NCBI GenBank assembly: GCA_963770315.1
Contig: CAVYPC010000002.1
Location: 744,001 to 808,000 of the forward strand
DNA length: 64,000 nucleotides
Source of the DNA: VRUE01 sp963770315
GTDB lineage: Bacteria; Actinomycetota; Thermoleophilia; Solirubrobacterales; 70-9
Reading direction: 5' to 3'
The position numbers were made by a program, and so were the translations under genes. Below, piece after piece: positions 23,790-34,189 of the stretch (position 1 is its first letter; every line of letters starts with the position of its first letter). The notes beneath the pieces were generated by a model, which saw nothing but the letters and a program-made list of their open reading frames with translations, ran no database searches and was not told the DNA's origin.

Positions 23790-24536
23790 GTGCAGCAACG
23801 AGGACTCGCGGCATATCTCGCCGAGCTGATCGGCACTTTCCTGCTGGTGTTCTTCATCTGCAGCGTGGTCGTGCTGTTCGTGGCGACCGGCAATCAGGCT
23901 CAGTTCGGCTCGGACTTCGCCGTCGTCGGCCTCGTTCACGCCTTCCTGTTGTTCGGCCTGATCGTGATGTTCGGCGTGGTCAGCGGCGGTCATTTCAACC
24001 CCGCCGTCACCCTGGCCGCGGCGGCGATCAAACGGATCGCTCCGGTCGACGCGGTGATCTACATGCTCGCCCAGCTCTCCGGTGGCGTCCTTGGGGCGCT
24101 GCTCGCCAAGGGCCTGCTGCTCGACGAGGGGAGGGCCACCCACTATGGCGCCGCCCAGGTCAGCGGCCTGCTCGGTGGCAACTTCCAGGGCTCGATCGTC
24201 GAGGCGGTCGGGACCTTCTGCCTCGTCCTCGTCATCCTCGCCGCCGTCTACTCGAAAAAGAGCTTCAAGGAGTGGGCCCCGCTGGCGATCGGCACCACGC
24301 TTGGTTTCATCGTCATGGTCGGCGGCCCGCTGACCGGCGGCTCTTTCAACCCGGCGCGCTGGTTCGGCCCCGCCCTGGTCGGCAACGAGTGGGGAGGCGT
24401 CTGGCCCTACCTGGTCGGCCCGCTCGTCGGCTCGCTGCTCGCCGCCGCGGTCTACAGGTTCGTGCTCGAGCCCGGCGGAGCGGCGCCGACCGAGCCCCCC
24501 GAGCCGGTCAAGAAGCCGGTTCCCAAGGCCTCCTAG
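23790..24536 (+). CDS. MIP-family aquaporin/glycerol facilitator
   Basis: A 248-aa channel with six membrane segments and two half-helices carrying NPA boxes: GGHFNPAVT and GGSFNPARW. The residues after the second NPA (ARW) fit a water-selective aquaporin with the selectivity-filter Arg. GTG 23790 follows AGAGGAGG at good spacing. The C-terminal tail is Pro/Lys-rich. Two hairpins follow the gene. Confidence 0.93.
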   Translation: MQQRGLAAYLAELIGTFLLVFFICSVVVLFVATGNQAQFGSDFAVVGLVHAFLLFGLIVMFGVVSGGHFNPAVTLAAAAIKRIAPVDAVIYMLAQLSGGVLGALLAKGLLLDEGRATHYGAAQVSGLLGGNFQGSIVEAVGTFCLVLVILAAVYSKKSFKEWAPLAIGTTLGFIVMVGGPLTGGSFNPARWFGPALVGNEWGGVWPYLVGPLVGSLLAAAVYRFVLEPGGAAPTEPPEPVKKPVPKAS

Positions 24537-24542
24537 TCCTCG

Positions 24543-24593
24543 CTCCGCCCCTGGCGGAGACCGATGAGCCGCCGGGCCCTGCCGGCCCGGCGG
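24543..24593 (+). terminator. Tandem hairpins after the aquaporin gene
   Basis: CTCCGCC/GGCGGAG (24543-24559, 3-nt loop) and CCGCCGGGC/GCCCGGCGG (24569-24593, 7-nt loop) lie in the gap before fbiC. No T tract follows, as is common in high-GC genomes. Confidence 0.65.
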
Positions 24594-24599
24594 TTGCAG

Positions 24600-24605
24600 T
24601 AGCTT
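24600..24605 (+). promoter_or_regulatory. -10 box TAGCTT of fbiC
   Basis: TAGCTT, 7 nt, then GTG 24613. This decides the fbiC start in favour of GTG 24613 over TTG 24604, which lies within the -10 box. Confidence 0.55.
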
Positions 24606-24612
24606 GAGATCC

Positions 24613-26910
<2,298 letters not shown>

Positions 26911-26938
26911 GTACCCAGCTGGACGTTTGATCTAGCGC

Positions 26939-26944
26939 TATCGT
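26939..26944 (+). promoter_or_regulatory. Candidate -10 box TATCGT of the secreted-protein gene
   Basis: TATCGT, 6 nt, then ATC 26951, which is in frame with the gene. Same geometry as the leaderless starts elsewhere. Confidence 0.35.
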
Positions 26945-26950
26945 GGGCGC

Positions 26951-27985
26951 ATCGCTTCGCGTTCCGTAGCGGCGGGGAATGGGTTCCCAGGGTTGGCGGT
27001 CGTCTCTTTGATCGCCCTGCTCGTCGCGCTCGGGCTCGCGGCTCTGGCCGGCCTTCAGCCCTGGGCGACCGACTCGGTCGCCCCCCGGCTGAGTCTCGCG
27101 CCGGGGCTCGGTGTGGCTCTCGGCGACGCGGTCCCGCTCGCGCCCGGCCGCCAGCTCGCGCTCGCCCCGGCTCGCCCCGCCGCCCCTGTCCGCGCGACGA
27201 GCTTCGCGGCCAACCCGATCGCGAAGGACGAGGGGGACTCCCGTCCGCGACTGGGCATCGCCGCCGCCCGTGCCGTGACCGTCCCGGCGGTCGACGCCCC
27301 CGGGGCCGGCTCTCCCACCTCTTCGGAGCCGGAACCCCCGCCGCCGCTCCAGCCCGTCGCGCCACCCGTGGCCGTGCCGGTTGCCGCCCCGTCGCCCCCA
27401 GTTTCCGTGCCGGAACCGGTCGCCGTCCCGACCCCTGTCCCGGCCACCCTCAGCGGCAATCCGTCGGGCCCGATCGCGGCTGGGCCGGGGCCGATCGTCC
27501 GCGGTCCGGTCAAAACGGTCGAAATCCACGCTGGCGAGGAGTACGCGTTCTCCTTCTCCTTCTACATCCAGCCGACCGTGTATCGGTCGCCGGGCGAAGA
27601 AAACCTGGTCATGCAGGTCAATGGGGAAGCGGATGAGGGCCCGAGCTTCGGTCTGCAGCTATGGGACGACGGCGGCGATGGGCGAGGGCTCTGGTCGAGC
27701 GGCGAGGCGATGGGGGGCGAACGCTTTCTCGCTCCGATCGAGGAGGGCGTCTGGCACCAGGCGGTTCTCTGCTTCAGCGCATCGAGCGAAGGGGACGGCT
27801 TCTACCTGCTGCTTCTCGACGGCCAGCCGATCGATTCCCGCGCCTGGGTCAGCCTGGTTCCCGAAAGCGGCAATGCCCGGATCGAAGTCGGTCTCTTCCG
27901 CGAAGGCGAAGGTGTCCCCGGCGCCCCGGACATCTTCTTCGGGCCGACCCAGATCGGCGAAACGCTGGAGTCCGTCTTACCCTGA
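26951..27985 (+). CDS. Secreted protein with C-terminal lyase-like beta domain
   Basis: Up to 344 aa. A hydrophobic signal (LAVVSLIALLVALGLAALAG) is followed by about 130 residues of Pro/Ala/Val-rich linker and, from about 180, a jelly-roll-like domain (EYAFSFSFYIQPTV, GLQLWDDGG, GVWHQAVLCFSAS, DGFYLLLLDGQ) similar to heparin-lyase-type or LamG-like carbohydrate domains. The canonical start is TTG 26993, but it gives no basic n-region; starting at ATC 26951 adds ASRSVAAG and an Arg. The start is uncertain; the domain function is inferred. Confidence 0.65.
   Translation: MASRSVAAGNGFPGLAVVSLIALLVALGLAALAGLQPWATDSVAPRLSLAPGLGVALGDAVPLAPGRQLALAPARPAAPVRATSFAANPIAKDEGDSRPRLGIAAARAVTVPAVDAPGAGSPTSSEPEPPPPLQPVAPPVAVPVAAPSPPVSVPEPVAVPTPVPATLSGNPSGPIAAGPGPIVRGPVKTVEIHAGEEYAFSFSFYIQPTVYRSPGEENLVMQVNGEADEGPSFGLQLWDDGGDGRGLWSSGEAMGGERFLAPIEEGVWHQAVLCFSASSEGDGFYLLLLDGQPIDSRAWVSLVPESGNARIEVGLFREGEGVPGAPDIFFGPTQIGETLESVLP
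27978..27983 (+). promoter_or_regulatory. -10 box TACCCT of the dehydrogenase gene
   Basis: TACCCT, 6 nt, then ATG 27990; it overlaps the end of the preceding gene. Confidence 0.5.
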
Positions 27986-27989
27986 ACCG

Positions 27990-28979
27990 ATGCGGGCGAT
28001 GGTCCTGGAGCGGCAGCGCGAGCCCTTGCGGCTCGCCGAGCTGCTGGATCCGGAACCGGGCCCGGGGCAGGTTCTGCTCTCCGTCGCAGCTTGCGGGGTC
28101 TGCCGCACCGACCTGCACATCGTCGACGGCGAGCTGACCGAGCCCAAGCTGCCGCTGGTTCCCGGCCACCAGATCGTCGGAACCGTGGTCGGCGCCGGCG
28201 AGGGGGCGGATCGCTTCGCCGCGGGCGAGCGGGTCGGTGTGCCCTGGCTGGGTTGGACCTGCGGCGTGTGCCGCTACTGCACGAGCGGTCGCGAGAACCT
28301 CTGCGACTGCGCTCGCTTCACCGGCTACGACATCGACGGCGGTTACGCCGAGATGACCGTCGCGGACGAGCGCTTCTGCTTCCCGATCCCACTGAGCCTG
28401 TCGGACGAGGGGGCGGCGCCGCTGCTCTGCGCCGGGTTGATCGGCTTCCGGGCGCTTCGCCTCGTCGGTGAGGCCGAGCGGATCGGCCTCTATGGCTTCG
28501 GCGCCTCCGCCCACATCCTCTGCCAGGTCGCCGTGCATCAGGGCCGGCGCGTCTTCGCCTTCACTCGCGAGGGCGACGAGGAGGGTCAGGGCTTCGCCCG
28601 CGAGCTCGGCGCCGAGTGGGCCGGCGCTTCCGGGGACTCGCCGCCGGAGGAGCTCGACGGCGCGATCGTCTTCGCTCCGGTCGGGTCGCTGATGACCGCG
28701 GCGCTGCGGGCCAGCGCCAAGGGCGCGCGGATCGTCAGCGCCGGCATCCACATGAGCGACATCCCCGCCTTCCCCTACGAGATCCTCTGGGGCGAGCGGA
28801 CGCTGGGATCGGTCGCCAACCTGACGCGCCGCGACGGCGAGGAGTTCCTCGAGCTGGCGCCGCGTATCCCCGTGCGGACCGAGGTGGAGGTCCACCCGCT
28901 GGAGGCCGCAAACGAGGCGATCGACTCGATCCGCGACGGCAGCCTGCGCGGCGCGGCCGTCCTGCGGATCGCGTCCTAG
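27990..28979 (+). CDS. Zinc-dependent alcohol dehydrogenase (MDR)
   Basis: A 329-aa medium-chain dehydrogenase. CGVCRTDLHIVDGE and PGHQIVG give the catalytic Zn ligands; WTCGVCRYCTSGRENLC is the four-Cys structural Zn lobe; GLYGFGASAH is the cofactor loop, so NAD(P) binding is likely. It lies between fbiC and cofE, so a link with F420 metabolism is possible, but the enzyme itself does not look F420-dependent. Its stop overlaps the convergent cofE stop by four bases. Confidence 0.9.
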   Translation: MRAMVLERQREPLRLAELLDPEPGPGQVLLSVAACGVCRTDLHIVDGELTEPKLPLVPGHQIVGTVVGAGEGADRFAAGERVGVPWLGWTCGVCRYCTSGRENLCDCARFTGYDIDGGYAEMTVADERFCFPIPLSLSDEGAAPLLCAGLIGFRALRLVGEAERIGLYGFGASAHILCQVAVHQGRRVFAFTREGDEEGQGFARELGAEWAGASGDSPPEELDGAIVFAPVGSLMTAALRASAKGARIVSAGIHMSDIPAFPYEILWGERTLGSVANLTRRDGEEFLELAPRIPVRTEVEVHPLEAANEAIDSIRDGSLRGAAVLRIAS

Positions 28980-29722
28980 CGAAAGAGATCCTCGGCTCGG
29001 GGGCGGCGCAGGGCGCCTGCGCCCGAACCATCGTCGGAGCTGACGTAGCGGTCGAGGCCACGCACTATTGCGACCGGCACGCGGCTCGCCTTGTCGCGGA
29101 CCAGGTCGGCGGCCGCGGCGGCCTCGTCGGCGATCGCGATCAGCGTCGCCTCCAGCTCGCGCCCGCTCGCGTCGGCGCGGCCGCGCCAGTCGTCGAGCGG
29201 GGCGAGGCCGGCGCAGCCGATCGCGACCTCGGCCTGGCCGAGGCGCCAGGCGCGGCCGAAGCTGTCGGAGACGATCACAGCGGGAGCGGTGCCGTTCGCC
29301 GCGCGGATCTCCTCGCGGATCCGCCGAGCCGAGGCGTCCGGATCCTCCGGCAGCAGCGCGACCGTGTCCGGCTCCGGCAGGTTGGAGCTGTCGATGCCGG
29401 CGTTGGCGCAGACGAAGCCGTGGCGCGTCTCGACGATCAGCACGCCGCGCTCGGCGCGCAGCACCTCCTCGCTCTCCCCGAGGATCAGCTCGACCAGCGC
29501 CGGCTCTTTGCCCAGCACGGCGGCGAGCCGGCGGGCCTCGCCGCCGGGGATGACCGAGGAGAGGCGGCGCAGCCGGCCCTCGGCCTTGGAGACGATCTTC
29601 TGCGAGACGACGACGACGTCGCCGTCGAGCGGCTCGGCGCGGGCGCCGACCTCGGCGCCGATCGAGGCGCCCTGCTCGAACTCAGGCAGGCCGGCGATCG
29701 GGATGACCCGCAGCTCGCTCAT
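28976..29722 (-). CDS. cofE: F420-0:gamma-glutamyl ligase
   Basis: A 248-aa GTP-dependent ligase that adds glutamates to F420-0. PLDGDVVVVSQKIVSKAEGR and NAGIDSSNLPEPD are family motifs, and SDSFGRAWRLGQ follows. It matches CofE and the N-terminal half of actinobacterial FbiB; the C-terminal nitroreductase-like half of FbiB is absent. ATG 29722 overlaps the cofC stop (ATGA), so the two are coupled. Confidence 0.94.
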   Translation of the reverse strand: MSELRVIPIAGLPEFEQGASIGAEVGARAEPLDGDVVVVSQKIVSKAEGRLRRLSSVIPGGEARRLAAVLGKEPALVELILGESEEVLRAERGVLIVETRHGFVCANAGIDSSNLPEPDTVALLPEDPDASARRIREEIRAANGTAPAVIVSDSFGRAWRLGQAEVAIGCAGLAPLDDWRGRADASGRELEATLIAIADEAAAAADLVRDKASRVPVAIVRGLDRYVSSDDGSGAGALRRPRAEDLFR

Positions 29723-30360
29723 ATGCCGAGGACCTTCGCCGTCCTGCGGGCGCGTTTGGGGCGCGCCGCCAGCTCGCGGGTCAGGGCGACGACGTCGGCT
29801 GGCGTGTCGAGGTCGAGTGCCAGCGAGGGCAGCTCCTCGACCGCGAAAGGGACGCCCTGCTCGCGGGCGGCGGCGACGTGGCGGGCGCAGCTGCCCTCGC
29901 CGAAGGACGGCCGGATCGCGCGCGGCGGGGTGAGCAGGAGGGCGTTGGTGCCGGTGCCGTGACGGTCGGGGACGATTGCCACGTAGCTTGCGGGCAAGCC
30001 GGTGAGCATGCGGTCCAGCTCGCGCGGGTCGAGCAGGGGGCAGTCGCCGGGCAGCAGCATCACGCGTTCGGCTCCCTGCCGTTCAGCCTGCGCGATGCCG
30101 GCGAGGGCCGCCCCGGAGTGGCCGTCCTCGCCTGGGTCGGGGACCACTTCGCCGCCGGCGCGCTCGGCGCGCTCGATCGCCGCCGGCTCGTCACTGACGA
30201 CGATCGTCTGCTCGATCGAGCGCGCTTCGCCGACCGCCTCCAGCACGTCCTCCAACATCGCCGCGACCAGGGCTTCGCGCCGTTCGTCGTCGATGCCGGC
30301 GGCGAGGCGCCGCTTGGCGGCGCCGAAGCGCTTGACCGGGATGATGGCGGTCGCTTTCAA
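29719..30360 (-). CDS. cofC: Phospholactate/PEP guanylyltransferase
   Basis: A 213-aa GT-A-like nucleotidyltransferase (CofC/FbiD) that activates phospholactate or PEP with GTP. IPVKRFGAAKRRLA is the nucleotide-binding start, and LLPGDCPLLDP and PDRHGTGTNALLL are diagnostic. TTG 30360 lies 9 nt after TAGCTT. First gene of a two-gene operon with cofE. Confidence 0.93.
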   Translation of the reverse strand: MKATAIIPVKRFGAAKRRLAAGIDDERREALVAAMLEDVLEAVGEARSIEQTIVVSDEPAAIERAERAGGEVVPDPGEDGHSGAALAGIAQAERQGAERVMLLPGDCPLLDPRELDRMLTGLPASYVAIVPDRHGTGTNALLLTPPRAIRPSFGEGSCARHVAAAREQGVPFAVEELPSLALDLDTPADVVALTRELAARPKRARRTAKVLGI

Positions 30361-30369
30361 CTCGGAGCC

Positions 30370-30375
30370 AAGCTA
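30370..30375 (-). promoter_or_regulatory. -10 box TAGCTT of cofC-cofE
   Basis: TAGCTT, 9 nt, then TTG 30360 on the minus strand. Confidence 0.45.
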
Positions 30376-30385
30376 GCCGAGGCGG

Positions 30386-31321
30386 CTACCCGGGGCGCGC
30401 CGCGATCAGCTCGCCGGCGTAGTCCAGCACGATCCGGGCGAGCCGGGCACGGCCCGCCGCGCCGTCCATCAGGGTCGGCACAGCGAGGCTCGGGATCCCC
30501 TCGGGGGGCGGATCGGGGTCGCCCTCGTCGACGACCATCGCGTCGATCAGGCCGGTGTAGAGGGAGGCGACCCCGGCCGCGGTGGACGGCCGGCCGACCG
30601 CCGCCATGAATCGCTCGGTCGGCCCCTTGACGACCTCGCCGGCGACGAACGGGCTGACCGCGACCACGGGGGCGCCGGAGGCGGCGATCGCCTCGCGCAT
30701 GCCGGGCACGGCGAGGATCGGGCCGATGCTGATCACCGGGTTAGATGGCCCGAGCACGATCGCCTCGGCCTCACTCAGGGCGGCCAGCACCTCGGCGGTC
30801 GGCTCTGCCTCGGCGATCCCCTCCAGCTCGACCCCCTGCACGTCGGTGGCGCCGCCGTCGACGATCAGGTACTCCTGCAGGCCGCGGCGCCCGGCCGCGG
30901 TCAGCACCTTGGTGCGCACCGGCGCCTCGCTCATCGGCAGCACCCGCGCGTCGACCCCGAGCCCGCGGGCGATCTGCGCCTGCGCGTCGGTTTGGCGGCC
31001 GCCCTCGTCGAGGAACTGGCGGCGGTAGAGGCAGGCGGCGAGGTCGCGGTCGGAGAGGCCGAACCAGTCAGGCGCGCCCAGCCTCGCGAGTCGCTCGAAG
31101 ACCGTGAAGCTGTCCTCGCGGATCCCCCAGCCGCGCTCGGCGTCGATTTCGCCGCTGAGCCAGTAGGTGACGAGGTCGGGATCGGGGGAGACGTGGACCC
31201 CGAGCACCTCGATGTCGTCGCCGGTGTTGGCGATCACCGTCAGATCGGCACCGATCTCCTCCTGCATCCCGGCGCCGAGCTTGGCGCCGCCGGTGCCGCC
31301 GGCGAGCAGGGCGACCCTCAC
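30386..31321 (-). CDS. cofD: F420 2-phospho-L-lactate/PEP transferase
   Basis: A 311-aa transferase (CofD/FbiA) joining the activated phospho-acid to FO. ALLAGGTGGAKLG is the nucleotide site; NTGDDIEVLGVHVSPD, GLSDRDLAACLYR and GPSNPVISIGPIL are family motifs. GTG 31321 overlaps the npdG stop (GTGA), which fixes the start; the open frame to 32377 is noise. Ends 26 nt before cofC. Confidence 0.95.
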   Translation of the reverse strand: MRVALLAGGTGGAKLGAGMQEEIGADLTVIANTGDDIEVLGVHVSPDPDLVTYWLSGEIDAERGWGIREDSFTVFERLARLGAPDWFGLSDRDLAACLYRRQFLDEGGRQTDAQAQIARGLGVDARVLPMSEAPVRTKVLTAAGRRGLQEYLIVDGGATDVQGVELEGIAEAEPTAEVLAALSEAEAIVLGPSNPVISIGPILAVPGMREAIAASGAPVVAVSPFVAGEVVKGPTERFMAAVGRPSTAAGVASLYTGLIDAMVVDEGDPDPPPEGIPSLAVPTLMDGAAGRARLARIVLDYAGELIAARPG

Positions 31322-32010
31322 GCCCAGTGATCTCCGTCCGGCAGCCCGGTCAGCTGGATCCCGGCGTGGGTCTTGTAGCGGACGTTGACCGAGATCAGCA
31401 GCGGGGTCAGCTGCTCGACGATCCGCGCCATCTCCAGCTGGCCGGCGTTGACGGCGCGCAGTCCGGGGATCAGCTCGATCAGGCGGGCGACCCGCGCCTT
31501 GTCGGCCTTGCGATCGCCGCAGATCGGCACGTCTTCGTCGAGCCGGGTATCGGCGTCGGCGAGGCTCGGCGCGCCGACCGTGTGCAGGGCGGCGACCACG
31601 GTGACGCCATCCGGCACCATCTCCTGCGCCTGTTGCGCAGCGGAGCCCTGCCAGACGCCGAGCGAGCGGGTCGCCTTGCCGCTCACCGCGGCAGCCAGCG
31701 GCACCGTGCAGTCGACCAGGATCTGTCCCGGCCGCAGCGCCTCGCGCAGGTTGTTGAGGTTCTCCGACTGGGCGCGGAAGGGGACGGTGAGGAAGACGAT
31801 CTCGGCGCGCTGCGCCGCCTCCTCGTTGACGAGCCCCTCGGCCTCGGCGCCCGGCACGGCGTGGCGCAGCTTCGCTGCCGCCTCCTCGGCGCGCTCGGCC
31901 GAGCGCGAGCCAATCACGACCGGCCTGCCGGCCTTCGCCCAGCGTAGCGCCAGGCCGGCGCCCAGGGCGCCGGTGCCGCCGAGGATCGGGATCGGTTCGA
32001 GATCGTTCAC
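31318..32010 (-). CDS. npdG: NADPH-dependent F420 reductase
   Basis: A 230-aa Fno-type oxidoreductase exchanging hydride between F420 and NADP. ILGGTGALGAGLALRWAKAG is the Rossmann loop, followed by IGSRSAERAEE for NADP phosphate, VFLTVPFRAQ and a C-terminal YKTHAGIQLTGL. GTG 32010 lies 9 nt after TAGACT. It shares a divergent promoter with the SDR gene and is coupled to cofD. Confidence 0.94.
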   Translation of the reverse strand: MNDLEPIPILGGTGALGAGLALRWAKAGRPVVIGSRSAERAEEAAAKLRHAVPGAEAEGLVNEEAAQRAEIVFLTVPFRAQSENLNNLREALRPGQILVDCTVPLAAAVSGKATRSLGVWQGSAAQQAQEMVPDGVTVVAALHTVGAPSLADADTRLDEDVPICGDRKADKARVARLIELIPGLRAVNAGQLEMARIVEQLTPLLISVNVRYKTHAGIQLTGLPDGDHWA

Positions 32011-32019
32011 AGGCGCGCC

Positions 32020-32029
32020 AGTCTATGCT
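32020..32029. promoter_or_regulatory. Overlapping divergent -10 boxes of npdG and the SDR gene
   Basis: TAGACT (32025-32020, minus) stands 9 nt before npdG GTG; TATGCT (32024-32029, plus) stands 9 nt before SDR ATG 32039. The two boxes share two base pairs, so the polymerases compete for the site. Confidence 0.55.
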
Positions 32030-32038
32030 CACCGGCCT

Positions 32039-32773
32039 ATGAGGCTGGAGGGACGAAAGGCGCTGGTGACCGGCGGGGGCAGCGGGATCGGCGCGGCGAT
32101 CGCCACGCGGCTTGCCGCCGAGGGAGCCGAGGTCTGGGTCGGCGACATCGACGCGGCGGGTGCCGAGCGGGTTGCCGGAGAGGCCAACGGGCACTCGCTG
32201 CTCCTCGACGTGACCGATCCGGAGTCGGCCAAGGCGGCGATCTCGGAGATCGGGACGCCCGACATCCTCGTCAACAACGCCGGCATGGACGAGTTCGGCT
32301 TCTTCACCTACACCACTCCCGAGCAGTGGCAGCGGGTTCTCGGCGTCAACCTCGGCGGCGTCCTCAACTGCACCCACGCCGTGCTGCCGGGAATGCAGCA
32401 GGCCGGCTACGGCCGCATCGTCAGCATCTCCTCGGAGGCCGGCCGGGTCGGCTCCAAGGGCTCCGCCGTCTACTCGGCGGCCAAGGGCGGCATCGTCGCC
32501 TTCATGAAGGCGATCGCCCGCGAGAACGCCCGCTACGGGATCACTGCCAACTCGATTGCGCCGGGGCCGATCGAGACGCCGCTGCTGATGGGCGCCAAGG
32601 AGTTCGGCGAGATCGGCGACAAACTGATCGAGAACATGAAAGAGGGAACGCAGATGAAGCGCCTCGGCCGGCCCGACGAGGTCGCCGCCGCCGCCGCTTT
32701 CCTCGCTTCCGACGACGCCACCTACGTCACCGGGGAGACCCTCGGCGTCAGCGGCGGCCTCGGCATGGTCTGA
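32039..32773 (+). CDS. SDR-family oxidoreductase
   Basis: A 244-aa short-chain dehydrogenase. TGGGSGIGAAIA is the cofactor loop, DVTD and NNAG follow, and SISSEAG, Y-S-A-A-K give the catalytic Ser/Tyr/Lys. The C-terminal GETLGVSGGLGMV is typical of FabG-like or 3-hydroxyacyl-CoA types. The stop overlaps the start of the next gene (TGATG). Its promoter faces npdG, but nothing in it indicates F420 binding. Confidence 0.92.
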   Translation: MRLEGRKALVTGGGSGIGAAIATRLAAEGAEVWVGDIDAAGAERVAGEANGHSLLLDVTDPESAKAAISEIGTPDILVNNAGMDEFGFFTYTTPEQWQRVLGVNLGGVLNCTHAVLPGMQQAGYGRIVSISSEAGRVGSKGSAVYSAAKGGIVAFMKAIARENARYGITANSIAPGPIETPLLMGAKEFGEIGDKLIENMKEGTQMKRLGRPDEVAAAAAFLASDDATYVTGETLGVSGGLGMV

Positions 32774-33150
32774 TGGCCGAGTCGACGCTCGCCCCCGGGA
32801 TCGAGCGCAGCGACGAGTTCACCGTCGCTCCGCCCCTCACCACCGACGTCGGCGGCACGATCGGCGCCAGCGTCCTCTCCACCCCGGGGATGATCGGGAT
32901 GATGGAGGGCAGCTCCCAGATGCTCGCCTACGAGCATCTGCCGGAGGGCATGGCGACCGTCGGCTTCGAGGTCTGCGTCAAGCACGTCGCGGCGGCCGCG
33001 GAGGGCGCGGTCTGCCGGACGCGAGCGACCCTGCGCGAGGTGGTCGAAGAGCGCAAGCTCCGCTTCGACGTAGAGGTGACCGAAGGCGACCGAACCATCG
33101 GCGTAGGAACCCACGAGCGCCGCGTAGTCCACTTCGGCCAACTGAGCTAA
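32773..33150 (+). CDS. Thioesterase-like hot-dog protein (FlK type)
   Basis: A 125-aa hot-dog fold protein. GMIGMMEGSSQMLAYEHLP matches the central helix of fluoroacetyl-CoA-thioesterase-like proteins, and VGTHERRVVHF ends the fold. It is coupled to the SDR gene and so probably releases or edits its acyl-CoA product. Substrate unknown. Confidence 0.8.
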   Translation: MAESTLAPGIERSDEFTVAPPLTTDVGGTIGASVLSTPGMIGMMEGSSQMLAYEHLPEGMATVGFEVCVKHVAAAAEGAVCRTRATLREVVEERKLRFDVEVTEGDRTIGVGTHERRVVHFGQLS

Positions 33151-33199
33151 CCGACGCCTCAGGCCCTCAGGGGGGAGAACCCGAGCTTCTGACGCCTTT

Positions 33200-33217
33200 A
33201 TGACCCTATGGGGTCAT
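33200..33217. promoter_or_regulatory. Inverted repeat around the AbiEi-type start codon
   Basis: ATGACCC (33200-33206) and GGGTCAT (33211-33217) flank TATG, and the start codon ATG 33208-33210 lies in the loop. AbiEi antitoxins repress their own promoters through inverted repeats, so this may be the autoregulatory site. Confidence 0.5.
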
Positions 33218-34179
33218 CGACGTGTCGTAAGTTGGGTCACTCGGCTTGGGGACTTGCGGTCGCGCAGCACGGGGTTGTGGCTACGCGGCAGTTGCTCGAT
33301 CTCGGTTTGAGCGGCCAGTCGATCCGGCACCGAGTCGAGAGGGGTCGGTTGCACCCGGTCGAGCGTGGCGTTTACGCCGTGGGACGGCCGGAACTCAGTC
33401 GGCGCGGGCGATGGATGGCGGCCGTTCTGAGTTGTGGCCCGCGAGCGGCGCTGAGTTACGGCAGTGCTGCGGCCCTCTGGGGAGTGGAGAGGGAGCGATT
33501 GGGCAAGGTCGAGGTCTCGACTTCGTCGCGGTCGGCGCAGAAGCGTTCCCACATACTCGTCTACCGCCGGCCGAACCTCCGAGCGTCGGAAGTGGTGGTC
33601 AACGACGGAATTCCAGTCACGTCGATCGTGCGTACTCTCATCGACATCGCAGGGCGGCTCGACCGCGCTGATCTGGAGCGAGCCATCAACGAGGCTGACA
33701 GGCTTGACCTGATCGACCCGGAGACGTTGCGCGCCGCGCTCGACGCGAACGCCGGGAAGCGGGGTGTCGCCCCGCTGCGGAGATTGCTCGCCGACCTCAC
33801 CTTCCGGCTCACCGATTCGGAGCTGGAGAGGCGGTTTCTGCGTCTCGCGGTGACGATCGGACTGCCGGCTCCCGAAACCGGCAGATGGCTCAACGGGTTT
33901 AAGGTGGACTTCTTCTGGCCCGAGTTGGGCCTCGTCGTCGAGACCGACGGCCTGCGCTATCACCGCACTCCAGCTCGACAGGCGCGTGATCGTCGGCGGG
34001 ACCAGGCGCATGCGGTGGCGGGCTTGACGCAACTGCGCTTTACGCACGCGCAGGTCCGGTTCGAACCGGACCACGTGCGGGAGATCCTCTTGGCGGTCGC
34101 GCGGCGCCTCGCGGGTGACACCGGACTGGGGCAGCAGATCGCGGCGTTCGCCCGGCGGGCTTCTCGTCGGTCCGCCTAA
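33208..34179 (+). CDS. AbiEi-like antitoxin domain fused to DUF559 nuclease-like domain
   Basis: A 323-aa protein. Residues about 10-70 form a winged helix (GVVATRQLLDLGLSGQSIRHR, in part; RLHPVERGVYAVG), residues 75-190 the AbiEi-like middle, and from about 225 a DUF559/VSR-like domain: KVDFFWPELGLVVETDGLRYH with the D-x-E pair of PD-(D/E)xK nucleases. No AbiEii-type toxin gene lies next to it, as is common for this actinobacterial family. The cellular role is unproven. Confidence 0.8.
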   Translation: MGSSTCRKLGHSAWGLAVAQHGVVATRQLLDLGLSGQSIRHRVERGRLHPVERGVYAVGRPELSRRGRWMAAVLSCGPRAALSYGSAAALWGVERERLGKVEVSTSSRSAQKRSHILVYRRPNLRASEVVVNDGIPVTSIVRTLIDIAGRLDRADLERAINEADRLDLIDPETLRAALDANAGKRGVAPLRRLLADLTFRLTDSELERRFLRLAVTIGLPAPETGRWLNGFKVDFFWPELGLVVETDGLRYHRTPARQARDRRRDQAHAVAGLTQLRFTHAQVRFEPDHVREILLAVARRLAGDTGLGQQIAAFARRASRRSA

Positions 34180-34182
34180 GCT
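34177..34182 (+). promoter_or_regulatory. -10 box TAAGCT of the HMG-CoA lyase gene
   Basis: TAAGCT, 7 nt, then ATG 34190; the box overlaps the stop codon of the previous gene. Confidence 0.5.
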
Positions 34183-34189
34183 TGCGCCC

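Noticed and set aside
24604..24612. TTG start of fbiC
   Set aside because: It lies in the -10 box; GTG 24613 has the right spacing and loses no conserved residues.
30386..32377. 663-codon form of cofD
   Set aside because: The extension runs through npdG in another frame; the GTGA overlap at 31318-31321 sets the start.
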